From a virus, in IMG/VR virus record IMGVR_UViG_3300044971_003060, positions 1 to 24,141 of that record: a DNA stretch of 24,141 nt, one strand, 5' to 3'. Below the pieces are notes generated by a model. The model ran no database searches, was not told the DNA's origin, and was given only the letters and a program-made list of their open reading frames with translations. Both the position numbers and the translations under genes were made by a program. Below, one piece after another: positions 6,584 to 11,879 of this stretch. Position 1 is the stretch's first letter; every line of letters begins with the position of its first letter.

Positions 6584-6922
6584 TTACTTAGTTACTAACT
6601 TAATGTAAGGGTTAGCATAACTTACTGCTTCCCAAACTTCAGAGAAATTAGTTTTTAGTTTTTCTCTGTCAATGTCGGTGCGTGGTACTTCTTGTAGAAA
6701 CACACGAGGGACACCATTGATAATTCCCTCTTTGGCTTCGCCCATTAAGTCAAAAATAACTTTTTTAACTTCTTTTTCTTGGGCTTCTAGTGCTCTTAGA
6801 GTACGGCGCACTTCATTTAATTGATTGATGTGGTTCACTATGTCGGTAGATGTTAAATCTACTGCCTTAGATGTGCTGACCACTTCGGTAGTAACTACGC
6901 GATTGATGATTGTAGTTGTCAT
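6584..6922 (-). CDS. Coiled-coil protein, paralogue of the 110-aa protein at 17156-17488
   Basis: 112 aa. A Thr/Val-rich N-terminus is followed by a coiled coil (INQLNEVRRTLRALEAQEKEVKK), then an INGVPRVFLQ segment and a KLKTNFSEVWEAV C-terminus. The order coiled coil, (I/L)NGV, DxxxLKxxFSE matches the paralogue at 17156. The shape resembles the small domain seen with YqaJ-like phage nucleases, but this is only a resemblance. Both paralogues carry the same kind of hairpin leader, so they are probably co-regulated. Confidence 0.65.
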   Translation of the reverse strand: MTTTIINRVVTTEVVSTSKAVDLTSTDIVNHINQLNEVRRTLRALEAQEKEVKKVIFDLMGEAKEGIINGVPRVFLQEVPRTDIDREKLKTNFSEVWEAVSYANPYIKLVTK

Positions 6923-6980
6923 GGTTTTGTCTTTGCCTCTTTTTCTTTTTAGTTAGGTAGCGCCTTGCTACTAACTTCTT
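6923..6980 (-). promoter_or_regulatory. Hairpin leader L1
   Basis: The 5' UTR contains TAGCAAGGCGCTA (core at 6970-6958) and ends with GAGGCAAAGACAAAACC before the ATG. Closely related leaders precede 7712, 17488 and the + strand gene at 9665. Confidence 0.65.
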
Positions 6981-7135
6981 ACTTCTATAATAGATGAAAC
7001 CCCTGACAAAAGCAAGTCGATTTCTTCCATTTCTTTTCTTATTTTTGCAGCCATAAAGATACGCCCAGCGTCGGTATGTTCTTGAGCAATTCTCTTTAGT
7101 CTGCTTCGCCTTGCTTGTAGTTGTTCTCTATTCAT
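6971..7135 (-). CDS. Small basic helical protein, 54 aa
   Basis: ATG at 7135 lies 6 nt after a -10, giving a leaderless start. The sequence is Arg/Lys-rich (MNREQLQARRSRLKRIAQEH) and helical throughout. The last third of the gene contains the promoter of the next gene, so coding and promoter functions overlap. Function is unknown; nucleic-acid binding is possible from charge alone. Confidence 0.6.
   Translation of the reverse strand: MNREQLQARRSRLKRIAQEHTDAGRIFMAAKIRKEMEEIDLLLSGVSSIIEVRS
6987..7015 (-). promoter_or_regulatory. Promoter inside the 54-aa gene, with TTGTCA box
   Basis: TTGCTT, 17 bp, TATTAT; TTGTCA lies 11 bp upstream of the -10. It drives the leader L1 gene. Confidence 0.75.
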
Positions 7136-7141
7136 ACTTCT

Positions 7142-7164
7142 ATAATAGATTAAACCTCTGACAA
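7142..7164 (-). promoter_or_regulatory. Promoter with TTGTCA box but no normal -35
   Basis: TTGTCA, 11 bp, TATTAT, then a leaderless ATG. The position 17 bp upstream reads CCGAAA, so the TTGTCA box is the better conserved part here. Confidence 0.7.
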
Positions 7165-7228
7165 TTTCGGGGATTTGTGTTTTCGGCGTGTCGGGCTTGA
7201 CCAGGAAATTAGCAGCCAGAAGATTTTA

Positions 7229-7372
7229 ATATTTTTTAGGGGAGAGCTGCTTCGCAGCGGCGGCAGGCGGCAGAACTAATAACTTTTTCTTGCGAGCCGC
7301 GCAGCACCTCCACCGCCACCACCACCAACACCACTTCCACCTCGAACTTCCATCTGTCCCCCTAAAAAATAT
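7229..7372. repeat. Composite repeat island
   Basis: Reverse B-box at 7229-7242, GCTGCTTCGCAGC-type hairpins, an A-box (GAACTAATAACTTT at about 7274), CCACC repeats, then a forward B-box at 7359-7372 followed by ACGAAGGTAGCAGC. A 60-codon frame crosses it, but I do not regard it as a gene. Confidence 0.7.
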
Positions 7373-7403
7373 ACGAAGGTAGCAGCAAAAATTTTTGCAT
7401 AGG

Positions 7404-7435
7404 GCAAAAAAAATAGCCGCGCTTTCGCGAGGCTA
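7404..7435 (-). terminator. Terminator of the 86-aa gene
   Basis: TAGCC/GGCTA plus CGC/GCG around a GAAA-type loop, followed by an uninterrupted run of eight T on the minus strand. Confidence 0.85.
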
Positions 7436-7451
7436 CTTTTCTTTATTTCTT

Positions 7452-7712
7452 TTACCAAGCAGGTGGAACAAATCCACTTGGTGGCTCTGGGGTTTCGTCG
7501 TAAATAATTACTTGACCATCGTGGTTTTCTAGTGTTGAAACGCTGTAGTCCATTTCAATCCCTCGATTACGTTCGTAACTATCTGGCAAATCCGAGATGT
7601 TAAGTTCATCATCAATAACTTTGTTGATGAGTGACTTTGCTTGCTCGTCATCTGCTGCCTCGAACCAAACTTGGTTCATTGAAACTTCATTAAATCTAAA
7701 TGAATATAACAT
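7452..7712 (-). CDS. Unknown acidic 86-aa protein
   Basis: ATG at 7712 follows leader L2; an internal ATG (residue 12, NQVWFEAADDEQAKSL) is also possible. The protein is acidic and ends in a Pro-rich stretch (ETPEPPSGFVPPAW). The form VWFEAADDEQA suggests a small alpha/beta phage protein of the type that monitors or modifies other factors, but no family is recognised. Confidence 0.6.
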   Translation of the reverse strand: MLYSFRFNEVSMNQVWFEAADDEQAKSLINKVIDDELNISDLPDSYERNRGIEMDYSVSTLENHDGQVIIYDETPEPPSGFVPPAW

Positions 7713-7766
7713 GTGTTAGTTGTTTCCCTCTTTCTCTAAGTTGTAGCGCCTTGCTATCAACCTGTT
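7713..7766 (-). promoter_or_regulatory. Hairpin leader L2
   Basis: Contains TAGCAAGGCGCTA (7756-7744), identical in core to leader L1, flanked by GTTG/CAAC arms, and then AGAGGGAAACAACTAACAC before ATG. Confidence 0.65.
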
Positions 7767-7772
7767 AAATCT

Positions 7773-7795
7773 ATTATAGCAACACCGACTGACAA
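7773..7795 (-). promoter_or_regulatory. Promoter with TTGTCA box
   Basis: TTGTCA, 11 bp, TATAAT. No good hexamer is present 17 bp upstream (AGAAAA). Confidence 0.7.
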
Positions 7796-7799
7796 TTTT

Positions 7800-7913
7800 C
7801 TATGCTTCGCAATCGTGTCCGTACATACATTCTTCGCTGTCAAAGAATGTTGAATCACATTCGTTGCATTGCCAAAATATCTTGCCTTTTTCAACCATCA
7901 TTAGTAATGACAT
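7800..7913 (-). CDS. Zinc-finger-like microprotein, 37 aa
   Basis: ATG at 7913 is preceded by AAGGTGG at close spacing. The sequence has CNECDS, then CMYGHDC, giving a C-x2-C and a C-x5-C pattern that could bind one zinc. The stop overlaps the promoter region of the next gene. Short zinc ribbons of this kind often act as adaptors; the role here is unknown. Confidence 0.6.
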   Translation of the reverse strand: MSLLMMVEKGKIFWQCNECDSTFFDSEECMYGHDCEA

Positions 7914-7937
7914 GTTCCACCTTGCCTCTCTAACTCT

Positions 7938-7967
7938 ATAATAACACACCGCAGCGACAATTTTCAA
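7938..7967 (-). promoter_or_regulatory. Promoter with TTGTCG box
   Basis: TTGAAA, 18 bp, TATTAT; TTGTCG lies 11 bp upstream of the -10. Confidence 0.7.
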
Positions 7968-7969
7968 TA

Positions 7970-7997
7970 AAAAACCCCCCGTATGTTTACAGGGGGT
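7970..7997 (-). terminator. Terminator of the 56-aa gene
   Basis: ACCCCC/GGGGGGT stem with a run of T on the minus strand (TTTTTTATT) that runs into the next promoter. Confidence 0.85.
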
Positions 7998-8019
7998 AAT
8001 TATTTTTAAATCCAGTTAG

Positions 8020-8190
8020 TTAGATTGTGAGTTCTACAGAATCTGGCACAACGTGCTCTAGTGCTCTAACTATTGCGTGTTGGAGGGTGTCTTCTCCTCG
8101 TTCAACTAAAAGTTCTCCCGTTACAGCGTCGTACACATCAACTTTGTACCAGCCATCAAACTCGTGTATTTCTATTGTTAGCGAATGCAT
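8020..8190 (-). CDS. Unknown 56-aa protein
   Basis: ATG at 8190 is preceded by AAGAGGAAATAA, and TAA is at 8020-8022. The protein starts MHSLTIEIHEFDGWYKVDVY and looks like a small beta-alpha fold. It is acidic and has no signal peptide. It has its own promoter and terminator, which supports it as a gene. No family is recognised. Confidence 0.65.
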   Translation of the reverse strand: MHSLTIEIHEFDGWYKVDVYDAVTGELLVERGEDTLQHAIVRALEHVVPDSVELTI

Positions 8191-8214
8191 TTATTTCCTC
8201 TTTTCTTAAAACAA

Positions 8215-8243
8215 ATAATACCAAAATTATTTAATAAACGCAA
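8215..8243 (-). promoter_or_regulatory. Promoter of the 56-aa gene
   Basis: TTGCGT, 17 bp, TATTAT on the minus strand; no TTGTCA box. Confidence 0.65.
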
Positions 8244-8278
8244 GCCTCCGTAATTTTTACGGGACGCCGCTTACAAAC

Positions 8279-8332
8279 AAAAAGTTATTTTTTCCTGGGG
8301 CCGCGCCTTCGATCAGTTCCCCTAAAAAATAT
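8279..8332. repeat. Composite repeat (A-box variant plus B-box)
   Basis: AAAGTTATTTTTTCCTGG is a diverged reverse A-box; GATCAGTTCCCCTAAAAAATAT follows with the B-box at 8319-8332. Confidence 0.65.
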
Positions 8333-8347
8333 GACAGCTGCTGAAGG

Positions 8348-8393
8348 TTAAAAATAAAGAAAGACACGGGGTGATTATGGAGTAAACCCCGTG
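8348..8393 (-). terminator. Terminator of the DUF2958 gene
   Basis: CACGGGGT pairs with ACCCCGTG; the minus strand continues TCTTTCTTTATTTTT. Confidence 0.8.
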
Positions 8394-8440
8394 CCTTTCC
8401 TTTTTCCTAACTTCTACGCATCTCTCGTGCGTAATTAAAG

Positions 8441-8770
8441 TTATGAAACTTTCATCACTTCTTTAAGTGGTCGAGGAGTCCAATACAAATCTCTCTCAAC
8501 TGCTGGTACTTCCGTGCCAAACATTTTTGTTGTTACTTTGTCTAGTTCGGAAAGACTGAAAGTTCCTAGTTCGTTCTCGAAACCCTCAACATACCCGAAG
8601 AAGACATCCTTGCCATCAAACTCGGTGGCGTACCAAGTCCAATTAGAGTACGGGCTAAAGAATTTCACCTGTACTACTGCGTCCAAGCCTTTTTCTTCTT
8701 GCGAATAAAGGTCTGGCATTTTTTCTATGAGTTCCTTGGTCATTAGTTTATGACCTCTTAAATTACTCAC
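8441..8770 (-). CDS. DUF2958-family protein
   Basis: 109 aa matching the DUF2958 pattern by eye: TKELIEKMPDLYSQE, VQVKFFSPYSNWTWYATEFDG, FFGYVEGFENELGTFSLSELD, and ERDLYW near the end. This family occurs on phages and plasmids beside DNA-handling genes and has no established activity. Two starts are plausible: GTG 8770 (with GAGAGGT upstream) and ATG 8743 (with AGAGGT upstream); the family normally starts close to TKEL, which favours 8743. Confidence 0.8.
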   Translation of the reverse strand: MSNLRGHKLMTKELIEKMPDLYSQEEKGLDAVVQVKFFSPYSNWTWYATEFDGKDVFFGYVEGFENELGTFSLSELDKVTTKMFGTEVPAVERDLYWTPRPLKEVMKVS

Positions 8771-8793
8771 GGCTTACCTCTCTTTCTACTTCT

Positions 8794-8822
8794 ATAATAA
8801 CCTAAACCTCTGACAAAATCAA
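8794..8822 (-). promoter_or_regulatory. Promoter with TTGTCA box
   Basis: TTGATT, 17 bp, TATTAT; TTGTCA 11 bp upstream of the -10. It overlaps the stop codon of the 49-aa gene. Confidence 0.75.
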
Positions 8823-8968
8823 TTTCTCTGGTCGTCAATGGCTCTGCGTTTTTTCTCTGACCTTGTCCGATTTCTTTTCGTTCGCCTGTCATCAAAGATT
8901 TGATGCTTCTGGTCTTGTACGTAGCTGCCTCGACCCATAACAAATTTTTTTAAGAAACTATTTTTCAT
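8819..8968 (-). CDS. Highly basic 49-aa protein
   Basis: ATG at 8968 lies inside the end of the 24-codon gene (11-nt overlap). The frame ends TGA at 8819. The second half is Arg/Lys-rich (RRTKRNRTRSEKKRRA), suggesting RNA or DNA binding. The stop lies within the next promoter. No family is recognised; the existence of the gene rests on start/stop overlap and context. Confidence 0.5.
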   Translation of the reverse strand: MKNSFLKKFVMGRGSYVQDQKHQIFDDRRTKRNRTRSEKKRRAIDDQRN

Positions 8969-9032
8969 TCTTATCGTTTTCCTTTACGGGTGCAGGATAT
9001 CCGTACCAATCCCACCAACCTAGCTTTTCCAT
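8958..9032 (-). CDS. 24-aa Trp/Tyr-rich microprotein
   Basis: The frame reads MEKLGWWDWYGYPAPV and then a polar tail, with GAGAGGG ribosome-binding site at good spacing and a promoter just upstream. The aromatic core (WWDWYGY) is unusual for random sequence. Its stop overlaps the following 49-aa gene, so it may also act as a translational lead-in peptide. Confidence 0.5.
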   Translation of the reverse strand: MEKLGWWDWYGYPAPVKENDKNEK

Positions 9033-9057
9033 AAAATTTCCCTCTCTTTCTACTTCT

Positions 9058-9087
9058 ATAATACCACGAAATAAGTTCTTGCCGCAA
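9058..9087 (-). promoter_or_regulatory. Promoter with a B-box directly upstream
   Basis: TTGCGG, 18 bp, TATTAT on the minus strand. A B-box (9092-9105) begins 4 bp beyond the -35. Confidence 0.65.
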
Positions 9088-9091
9088 GCTT

Positions 9092-9240
9092 CCCCTAAAA
9101 AATATGTGAAGGTAGCTGATCTCCAGCTCCCAGGCAGCTCTAGAAATTAAAGTTATTTGTTTAGCTGCAGGTGTAGCTGCAGGTGCAGCTCTAATTCCCC
9201 TAAAAAATATTTAAGCTCCCAGGCAGCTCGAGCTCGCTGC
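9092..9240. repeat. Composite repeat island with two B-boxes
   Basis: B-boxes at 9092-9105 and 9197-9210 flank AGCT-rich sequence with short tandem units (AGCTGCAGGTGT, AGCTGCAGGTGC) and two copies of CTCCCAGGCAGCTC. The region 9033-9291 has no supported gene. Confidence 0.75.
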
Positions 9241-9245
9241 ACATG

Positions 9246-9282
9246 AAAATACCCCGCGTGCCAAGTTTCAGCACACGGGGCA
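9246..9282 (-). terminator. Terminator of the 82-aa gene
   Basis: A 12-bp stem, TGCCCCGTGTGC with GCACGCGGGGTA on the minus strand. Two G-U pairs exist only in the minus-strand RNA, so that is the functional strand. Confidence 0.8.
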
Positions 9283-9291
9283 TTTAGTTAT

Positions 9292-9540
9292 TTAGTTGAC
9301 CGCAAACACTTTGGTGTTACGAGCGTATCGAACTAAGACTTTGATTCCAAGTCGCTCCGCATCAGATTTATTTAGATACGAACCGCTTCTAGAATCTTTG
9401 AAGTCTTTGTTATCGCGCCAGTCTGCTTTTATCTCAGACTGATTCTTGTAATCCCTGCCGTATGCTGGAACCGCTTCAATGTAATTCACTGTTTTTACTA
9501 CCTCACTTTCATTTACTAGATTACCAGACATCACTGACAA
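9292..9540 (-). CDS. Unknown 79-82-aa protein
   Basis: The frame begins TTG at 9540 or ATG at 9531 (MSGNLVNESEVVKTVNY). It contains DYKNQSEIKADWRDNKDFKD and a basic end with VLVRYARNTKVFAVN. It is a single unit with a strong terminator. A -10-like TATAGT lies just upstream. It is divergent from the + strand cluster at 9587. No family is recognised. Confidence 0.6.
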   Translation of the reverse strand: MSVMSGNLVNESEVVKTVNYIEAVPAYGRDYKNQSEIKADWRDNKDFKDSRSGSYLNKSDAERLGIKVLVRYARNTKVFAVN

Positions 9541-9586
9541 AATTAACTATAAGAAATTTTGTGTCTGATTTGGCTGCCGACCTATT

Positions 9587-9609
9587 TTGTCAGTCGAGTG
9601 TTCTATAAT
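9587..9609 (+). promoter_or_regulatory. + strand promoter with TTGTCA box
   Basis: TTGTCA (9587-9592), 11 bp, TATAAT (9604-9609). The same geometry as on the minus strand shows that the box follows transcription direction. Confidence 0.75.
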
Positions 9610-9615
9610 AAATTT

Positions 9616-9664
9616 ATAGAAGTTAGCAGGGTGCAAACTTTGAGAAAGTGAGGAAACACAAACC
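9616..9664 (+). promoter_or_regulatory. Hairpin leader L4
   Basis: GTTAGCAGGGTGCAAAC, then TTTGAGAAAGTGAGGAAAC, then ACAAACC before GTG. It aligns with leader L3 (17518-17530 region) nearly base for base. Confidence 0.6.
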
Positions 9665-9847
9665 GTGAAAGTTTGGAACATAGACTGGGTAGATGAAGAC
9701 GGTAACCATAATGTAGGTACTGCTTTGTTTGCATCATTAGAACTGGCAGAATTGTACCTAAGAGTAATGCTTAATCCAATGGTGGAGAAAGGCTTCGACG
9801 GCAACACCTACACCATAGGCGAGTTAGTCGTAGTTACAGAACTCTAA
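9665..9847 (+). CDS. Unknown acidic 60-aa protein
   Basis: GTG at 9665 follows leader L4. The protein (KVWNIDWVDEDGNHNVGTAL, then a helix ELAELYLRVML) looks like a small beta-alpha domain. A strong terminator follows. The initiation region GAGG-N5-CAAACC-GTGAAA is repeated at the gene starting at 10145, so the two may share ancestry or control. Confidence 0.7.
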   Translation: MKVWNIDWVDEDGNHNVGTALFASLELAELYLRVMLNPMVEKGFDGNTYTIGELVVVTEL

Positions 9848-9856
9848 ATTAAAAGC

Positions 9857-9888
9857 GCCTAGTCCCTGATAAATTTCAGGGGCTAGGC
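9857..9888 (+). terminator. Terminator of the 60-aa gene
   Basis: 13-bp stem GCCTAGTCCCTGA with TCAGGGGCTAGGC. The G-U pair forms only in + strand RNA. The T tract is weak (AATTTA). Confidence 0.7.
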
Positions 9889-9901
9889 AATTTAGAAGAA
9901 A

Positions 9902-9923
9902 TGTCAGTCCGCTATGTAATACT
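9902..9923 (+). promoter_or_regulatory. Weak promoter for the 65-aa gene
   Basis: ATGTCA, 11 bp, AATACT, ten bases before the ATG. The geometry repeats the TGTCA-N11 pattern, but the -10 is poor. Confidence 0.4.
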
Positions 9924-9932
9924 AATAAAACT

Positions 9933-10130
9933 ATGAAAGATAACAATAAAGCAAGTGAATACGGATACCAAGCCCTTATGGGTACCATCTTCGGAACTGG
10001 TTATAAACAGCCAGTAGACGAAAACCCGATAGTACAAAAGCGTCGCGCTGAATGGTTGCACGAACATTTAACAGATGATGAAATCTGGGAAATTTACGAC
10101 ACCCTAAAGTGGCAGCAGGAAATGAAATGA
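9933..10130 (+). CDS. Unknown 65-aa protein
   Basis: ATG at 9933, stop TGA at 10128-10130. The second half (VQKRRAEWLHEHLTDDEIWEIYDTLKW) is strongly helical and amphipathic; the first half is Gly/Asn-rich. No domain is recognised. It is followed by the 64-aa gene, whose ribosome-binding site overlaps this stop. Confidence 0.65.
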   Translation: MKDNNKASEYGYQALMGTIFGTGYKQPVDENPIVQKRRAEWLHEHLTDDEIWEIYDTLKWQQEMK

Positions 10131-10144
10131 GGAAAAACCAAACC

Positions 10145-10339
10145 GTGAAAATTTATAGAGTATCCTTCGTTGGAAAATACGGTGAAGCAGATGTTCTCGT
10201 TGAGAGTAACATCAACCATCTAGATGAAGAAACGTCAAACATTATTATTGACGAAGGCATCAAGATTGGTTATCAAATACACGGAACAGACTTCCGTGAT
10301 CGTTTAGACACTTACGCGATTACCGCGATGCCTGCCTAA
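10145..10339 (+). CDS. Unknown 64-aa protein
   Basis: I place the start at GTG 10145 (VKIYRVSFVGKYGEADVL), because the preceding ATGAGGAAAAACCAAACC matches the initiation region of the gene at 9665. A longer frame from ATG 10109 would read through that site. The protein looks like a small beta-alpha-beta domain (DEETSNIIIDEGI). A strong terminator follows. Confidence 0.65.
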   Translation: MKIYRVSFVGKYGEADVLVESNINHLDEETSNIIIDEGIKIGYQIHGTDFRDRLDTYAITAMPA

Positions 10340-10350
10340 TCAAATAAAAG

Positions 10351-10388
10351 TTACCCCTCGTAGAAATACGGGGGGTAATTTTTTTTTC
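10351..10388 (+). terminator. Strong terminator ending the + strand cluster
   Basis: TTACCCCTCGT pairs with ACGGGGGGTAA, then nine T. Confidence 0.9.
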
Positions 10389-10409
10389 GTGTGCCGTAGC
10401 AGCTGGAAA

Positions 10410-10504
10410 ATATTTTTTAGGGGGAGGAGCTGATGCGCAGCTCGGAACCAAAAGTTTTTACTTTAGCTGCGCGAACTAGCTGCAACACTTCCCCTAAAAA
10501 ATAT
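10410..10504. repeat. Composite repeat with opposed B-boxes
   Basis: A reverse B-box (10410-10423) and a forward B-box (10491-10504) enclose AGCT-rich sequence and a diverged A-box (AAAAGTTTTTACTTT). This is the only clear inverted pair of B-boxes on this small scale besides 7229/7359. Confidence 0.7.
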
Positions 10505-10511
10505 CTCAAGT

Positions 10512-10559
10512 AAAAAATGACCCCGAGCCCGTTTCCCACAAAAAGCTCGGAGTCATTTT
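10512..10559 (-). terminator. Terminator of the CxxC/HxxC gene
   Basis: 15-bp stem AAAATGACTCCGAGC with GCTCGGGGTCATTTT as read on the minus strand, followed by TTAC. The wobble pairs favour the minus strand. Confidence 0.8.
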
Positions 10560-10561
10560 GG

Positions 10562-10607
10562 TTTAACGGCAAGAGAGAAAGGGGAAATTTGTATTCTTGC
10601 CGTTAAA
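10562..10607. repeat. Perfect 13-bp inverted repeat
   Basis: TTTAACGGCAAGA (10562-10574) and TCTTGCCGTTAAA (10595-10607) with a 20-nt A/G-rich loop. It lies 4 nt from the stop of the gene at 10611-10856, in tandem with a terminator. Confidence 0.75.
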
Positions 10608-10610
10608 GTT

Positions 10611-10856
10611 TTATTGTGGAACTGGAAATCCACCTGTCATAATTTCCCAACACGCTGGGTGCGTGCCTGAAACAATTTGCTCGCGCAAAGTTTTATCTAA
10701 GTCGGGGAAAGCATCTTGAATTAGCGCACCGATTTGTCTTGCCATAAATCCGATTGCTGGAACTTCAACTTCACCCTCTTGACTACAAATACCACAAACT
10801 GGCGTTCTCATCAAAACTGTTTGCTTTTCAAATATTTCTGTGACATCTTTTGTCAT
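10611..10856 (-). CDS. Phage zinc-finger-like protein (CxxC, HPxC)
   Basis: 81 aa. CGIC (C21, C24) and HPAC (H66, C69) make a likely Zn site. The segment AFPDLDKTLREQIVSGTHPACWE resembles a conserved actinophage hypothetical family (recalled, not searched). ATG at 10856 has a good GAGGTGGG ribosome-binding site and a consensus promoter. Function unknown. Confidence 0.75.
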   Translation of the reverse strand: MTKDVTEIFEKQTVLMRTPVCGICSQEGEVEVPAIGFMARQIGALIQDAFPDLDKTLREQIVSGTHPACWEIMTGGFPVPQ

Positions 10857-10876
10857 TTTCCCACCTCTCTACTTCT

Positions 10877-10905
10877 ATAATACATTACTAGAAACTACTT
10901 GTCAA
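10877..10905 (-). promoter_or_regulatory. Consensus promoter (TTGACA-17-TATTAT)
   Basis: A full -35 is present and no TTGTCA box is seen; the -35 overlaps the stop of the coiled-coil gene. Confidence 0.8.
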
Positions 10906-11110
10906 GCCCAGCCGTAACTTTTTTCTTAGCCTTGTCAATCTTTGTTTTGGTTCTTTTCTCTACTAAATCAAATTGCTTGTTGAGATTTTTATAGATGTGA
11001 TTTAGTTCGACATTAAACTGTTGCTCAACTCGGTCTAACTTTTTGTTAAAGGTGTCAAGTATTTTAATTTCGTCTGGCTTCCGTATTGCATAGATTAGTT
11101 CACTCTTCAT
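10895..11110 (-). CDS. Lys-rich coiled-coil protein, 71 aa
   Basis: ATG at 11110 preceded by AAGGAAG. Residues 15-65 form a long charged helix with heptad character (LDRVEQQFNVELNHIYKNL), ending with KIDKAKKKVTAGLDK. It follows the small membrane protein in an operon. A scaffolding or nucleic-acid role is possible; no family recognised. Confidence 0.65.
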   Translation of the reverse strand: MKSELIYAIRKPDEIKILDTFNKKLDRVEQQFNVELNHIYKNLNKQFDLVEKRTKTKIDKAKKKVTAGLDK

Positions 11111-11117
11111 TTCTTCC

Positions 11118-11276
11118 TTACCATCTCTTTCTGTTTATGTGCTTGCCCTTGTTGGCATAGTCAAAAATAGTTATTATAATAGTTATTGTTATTAAAGTAA
11201 AACCTATAAAGACAAGACCCGTTTCAAAATAGCTTAAATCGGGCAGCATCTTTTCCCCTAAAAAATAATCTTTCAT
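11118..11276 (-). CDS. Single-pass small membrane protein (43-52 aa)
   Basis: The long form starts at ATG 11276 (MKDYFLGEKM); the first codons lie in a B-box. An internal ATG at 11249 is preceded by AGGGGAAA from the B-box at ribosome-binding distance and gives 43 aa (MLPDLSYFETGLVFIGFTLI), which I consider equally likely. The middle is a clean membrane segment rich in Ile/Thr, with a basic tail (KGKHINRKRW) likely cytoplasmic. It is between two genes of the same operon. Confidence 0.6.
   Translation of the reverse strand: MKDYFLGEKMLPDLSYFETGLVFIGFTLITITIIITIFDYANKGKHINRKRW
11255..11268. repeat. B-box at the start of the small membrane gene
   Basis: CCCCTAAAAAATAA. Read on the minus strand it encodes Y-F-L-G and also provides AGGGGA before an internal ATG. 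Confidence 0.7.
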
Positions 11277-11282
11277 TTGGTT

Positions 11283-11591
11283 CTACAAATCCTTGCCGTA
11301 AACTTCTTTTTCAATTATTTTCTCGTACTCGGTTACTTCTTCTTCGCTCCAACCAAGTATGGCAGCGAACTTGTGGAGAAGATGTGTAGCCGTCATTTTT
11401 TCAGAAAGCATGGCAAAGAATATCTCTTGCTTCACGCCGCCTACTTCTTTTCCCCCAAAAAAGTTATCTTCGGGGTTGTAGTTCTTAATCCACTTTTCGT
11501 GCTCGGAAAGAAAAGCTCCAACCGAGCCGACTAAAATATCTAGTTCTTCCCTGGATATTTCTATGTTTATTTTCTCTGTATCATTTGTCAT
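11283..11591 (-). CDS. Unknown acidic helical protein, 102 aa
   Basis: ATG at 11591 directly follows the TAA of the upstream gene (TAAATG), so translation is coupled. The sequence starts MTNDTEKINIEISREELDIL and ends with a charged helix (SEEEVTEYEKIIEKEVYGKDL). It includes a Gly-rich loop (FFGGKEVGGV). No domain recognised. Confidence 0.65.
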   Translation of the reverse strand: MTNDTEKINIEISREELDILVGSVGAFLSEHEKWIKNYNPEDNFFGGKEVGGVKQEIFFAMLSEKMTATHLLHKFAAILGWSEEEVTEYEKIIEKEVYGKDL

Positions 11592-11837
11592 TTATTTTTT
11601 GCCCGAACCTTTCATTAAATCATTGTATCCCAAGCCCATGACATAATTAGTTATTTCATCTGGAACAACTCTTTCATCAGTAACCTGGATATCATCAACC
11701 CAATAAGCGATTGTGTGGTCTTCTACACCCTCTTCATCAAACAAAAAAGAAACTTCGTAGTTTTTGTTTTCATTGAAGATAGTGAGTGTTGTTTCCCAAC
11801 GGCAAGCCGTAGGTTTAGTTCTTTTAATTTCTCTCAT
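11592..11837 (-). CDS. Unknown 81-aa beta-rich protein
   Basis: The ATG at 11837 lies 6 nt after a TATAAT, giving a leaderless mRNA. The protein alternates short strands (TTLTIFNENKNYEVSFLFD, IAYWVDDIQVTDE) and ends in a basic tail. It is the first gene of a five-gene stretch down to 10611 that includes the small membrane and coiled-coil proteins. No function assigned. Confidence 0.65.
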   Translation of the reverse strand: MREIKRTKPTACRWETTLTIFNENKNYEVSFLFDEEGVEDHTIAYWVDDIQVTDERVVPDEITNYVMGLGYNDLMKGSGKK

Positions 11838-11843
11838 AAAACT

Positions 11844-11872
11844 ATTATAACACTCACTACCGACAAAAGCAA
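11844..11872 (-). promoter_or_regulatory. Leaderless promoter with TTGTCG box
   Basis: TTGCTT, 17 bp, TATAAT; TTGTCG 11 bp upstream of the -10; ATG 6 nt downstream. Confidence 0.75.
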
Positions 11873-11879
11873 CCTCATT

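Noticed and set aside
7276-7458. 60-codon minus frame with a Gly run
   Set aside because: It runs through a terminator and two repeat elements, has no ribosome-binding site, and the Gly run comes from CCACC repeats.
8244-8264. CCGTAA-TTACGG hairpin as a terminator
   Set aside because: It has a short stem and no T tract on either strand.
9547-9807. 86-codon minus frame
   Set aside because: Opposite to the well-supported + strand gene at 9665 and spans its promoter.
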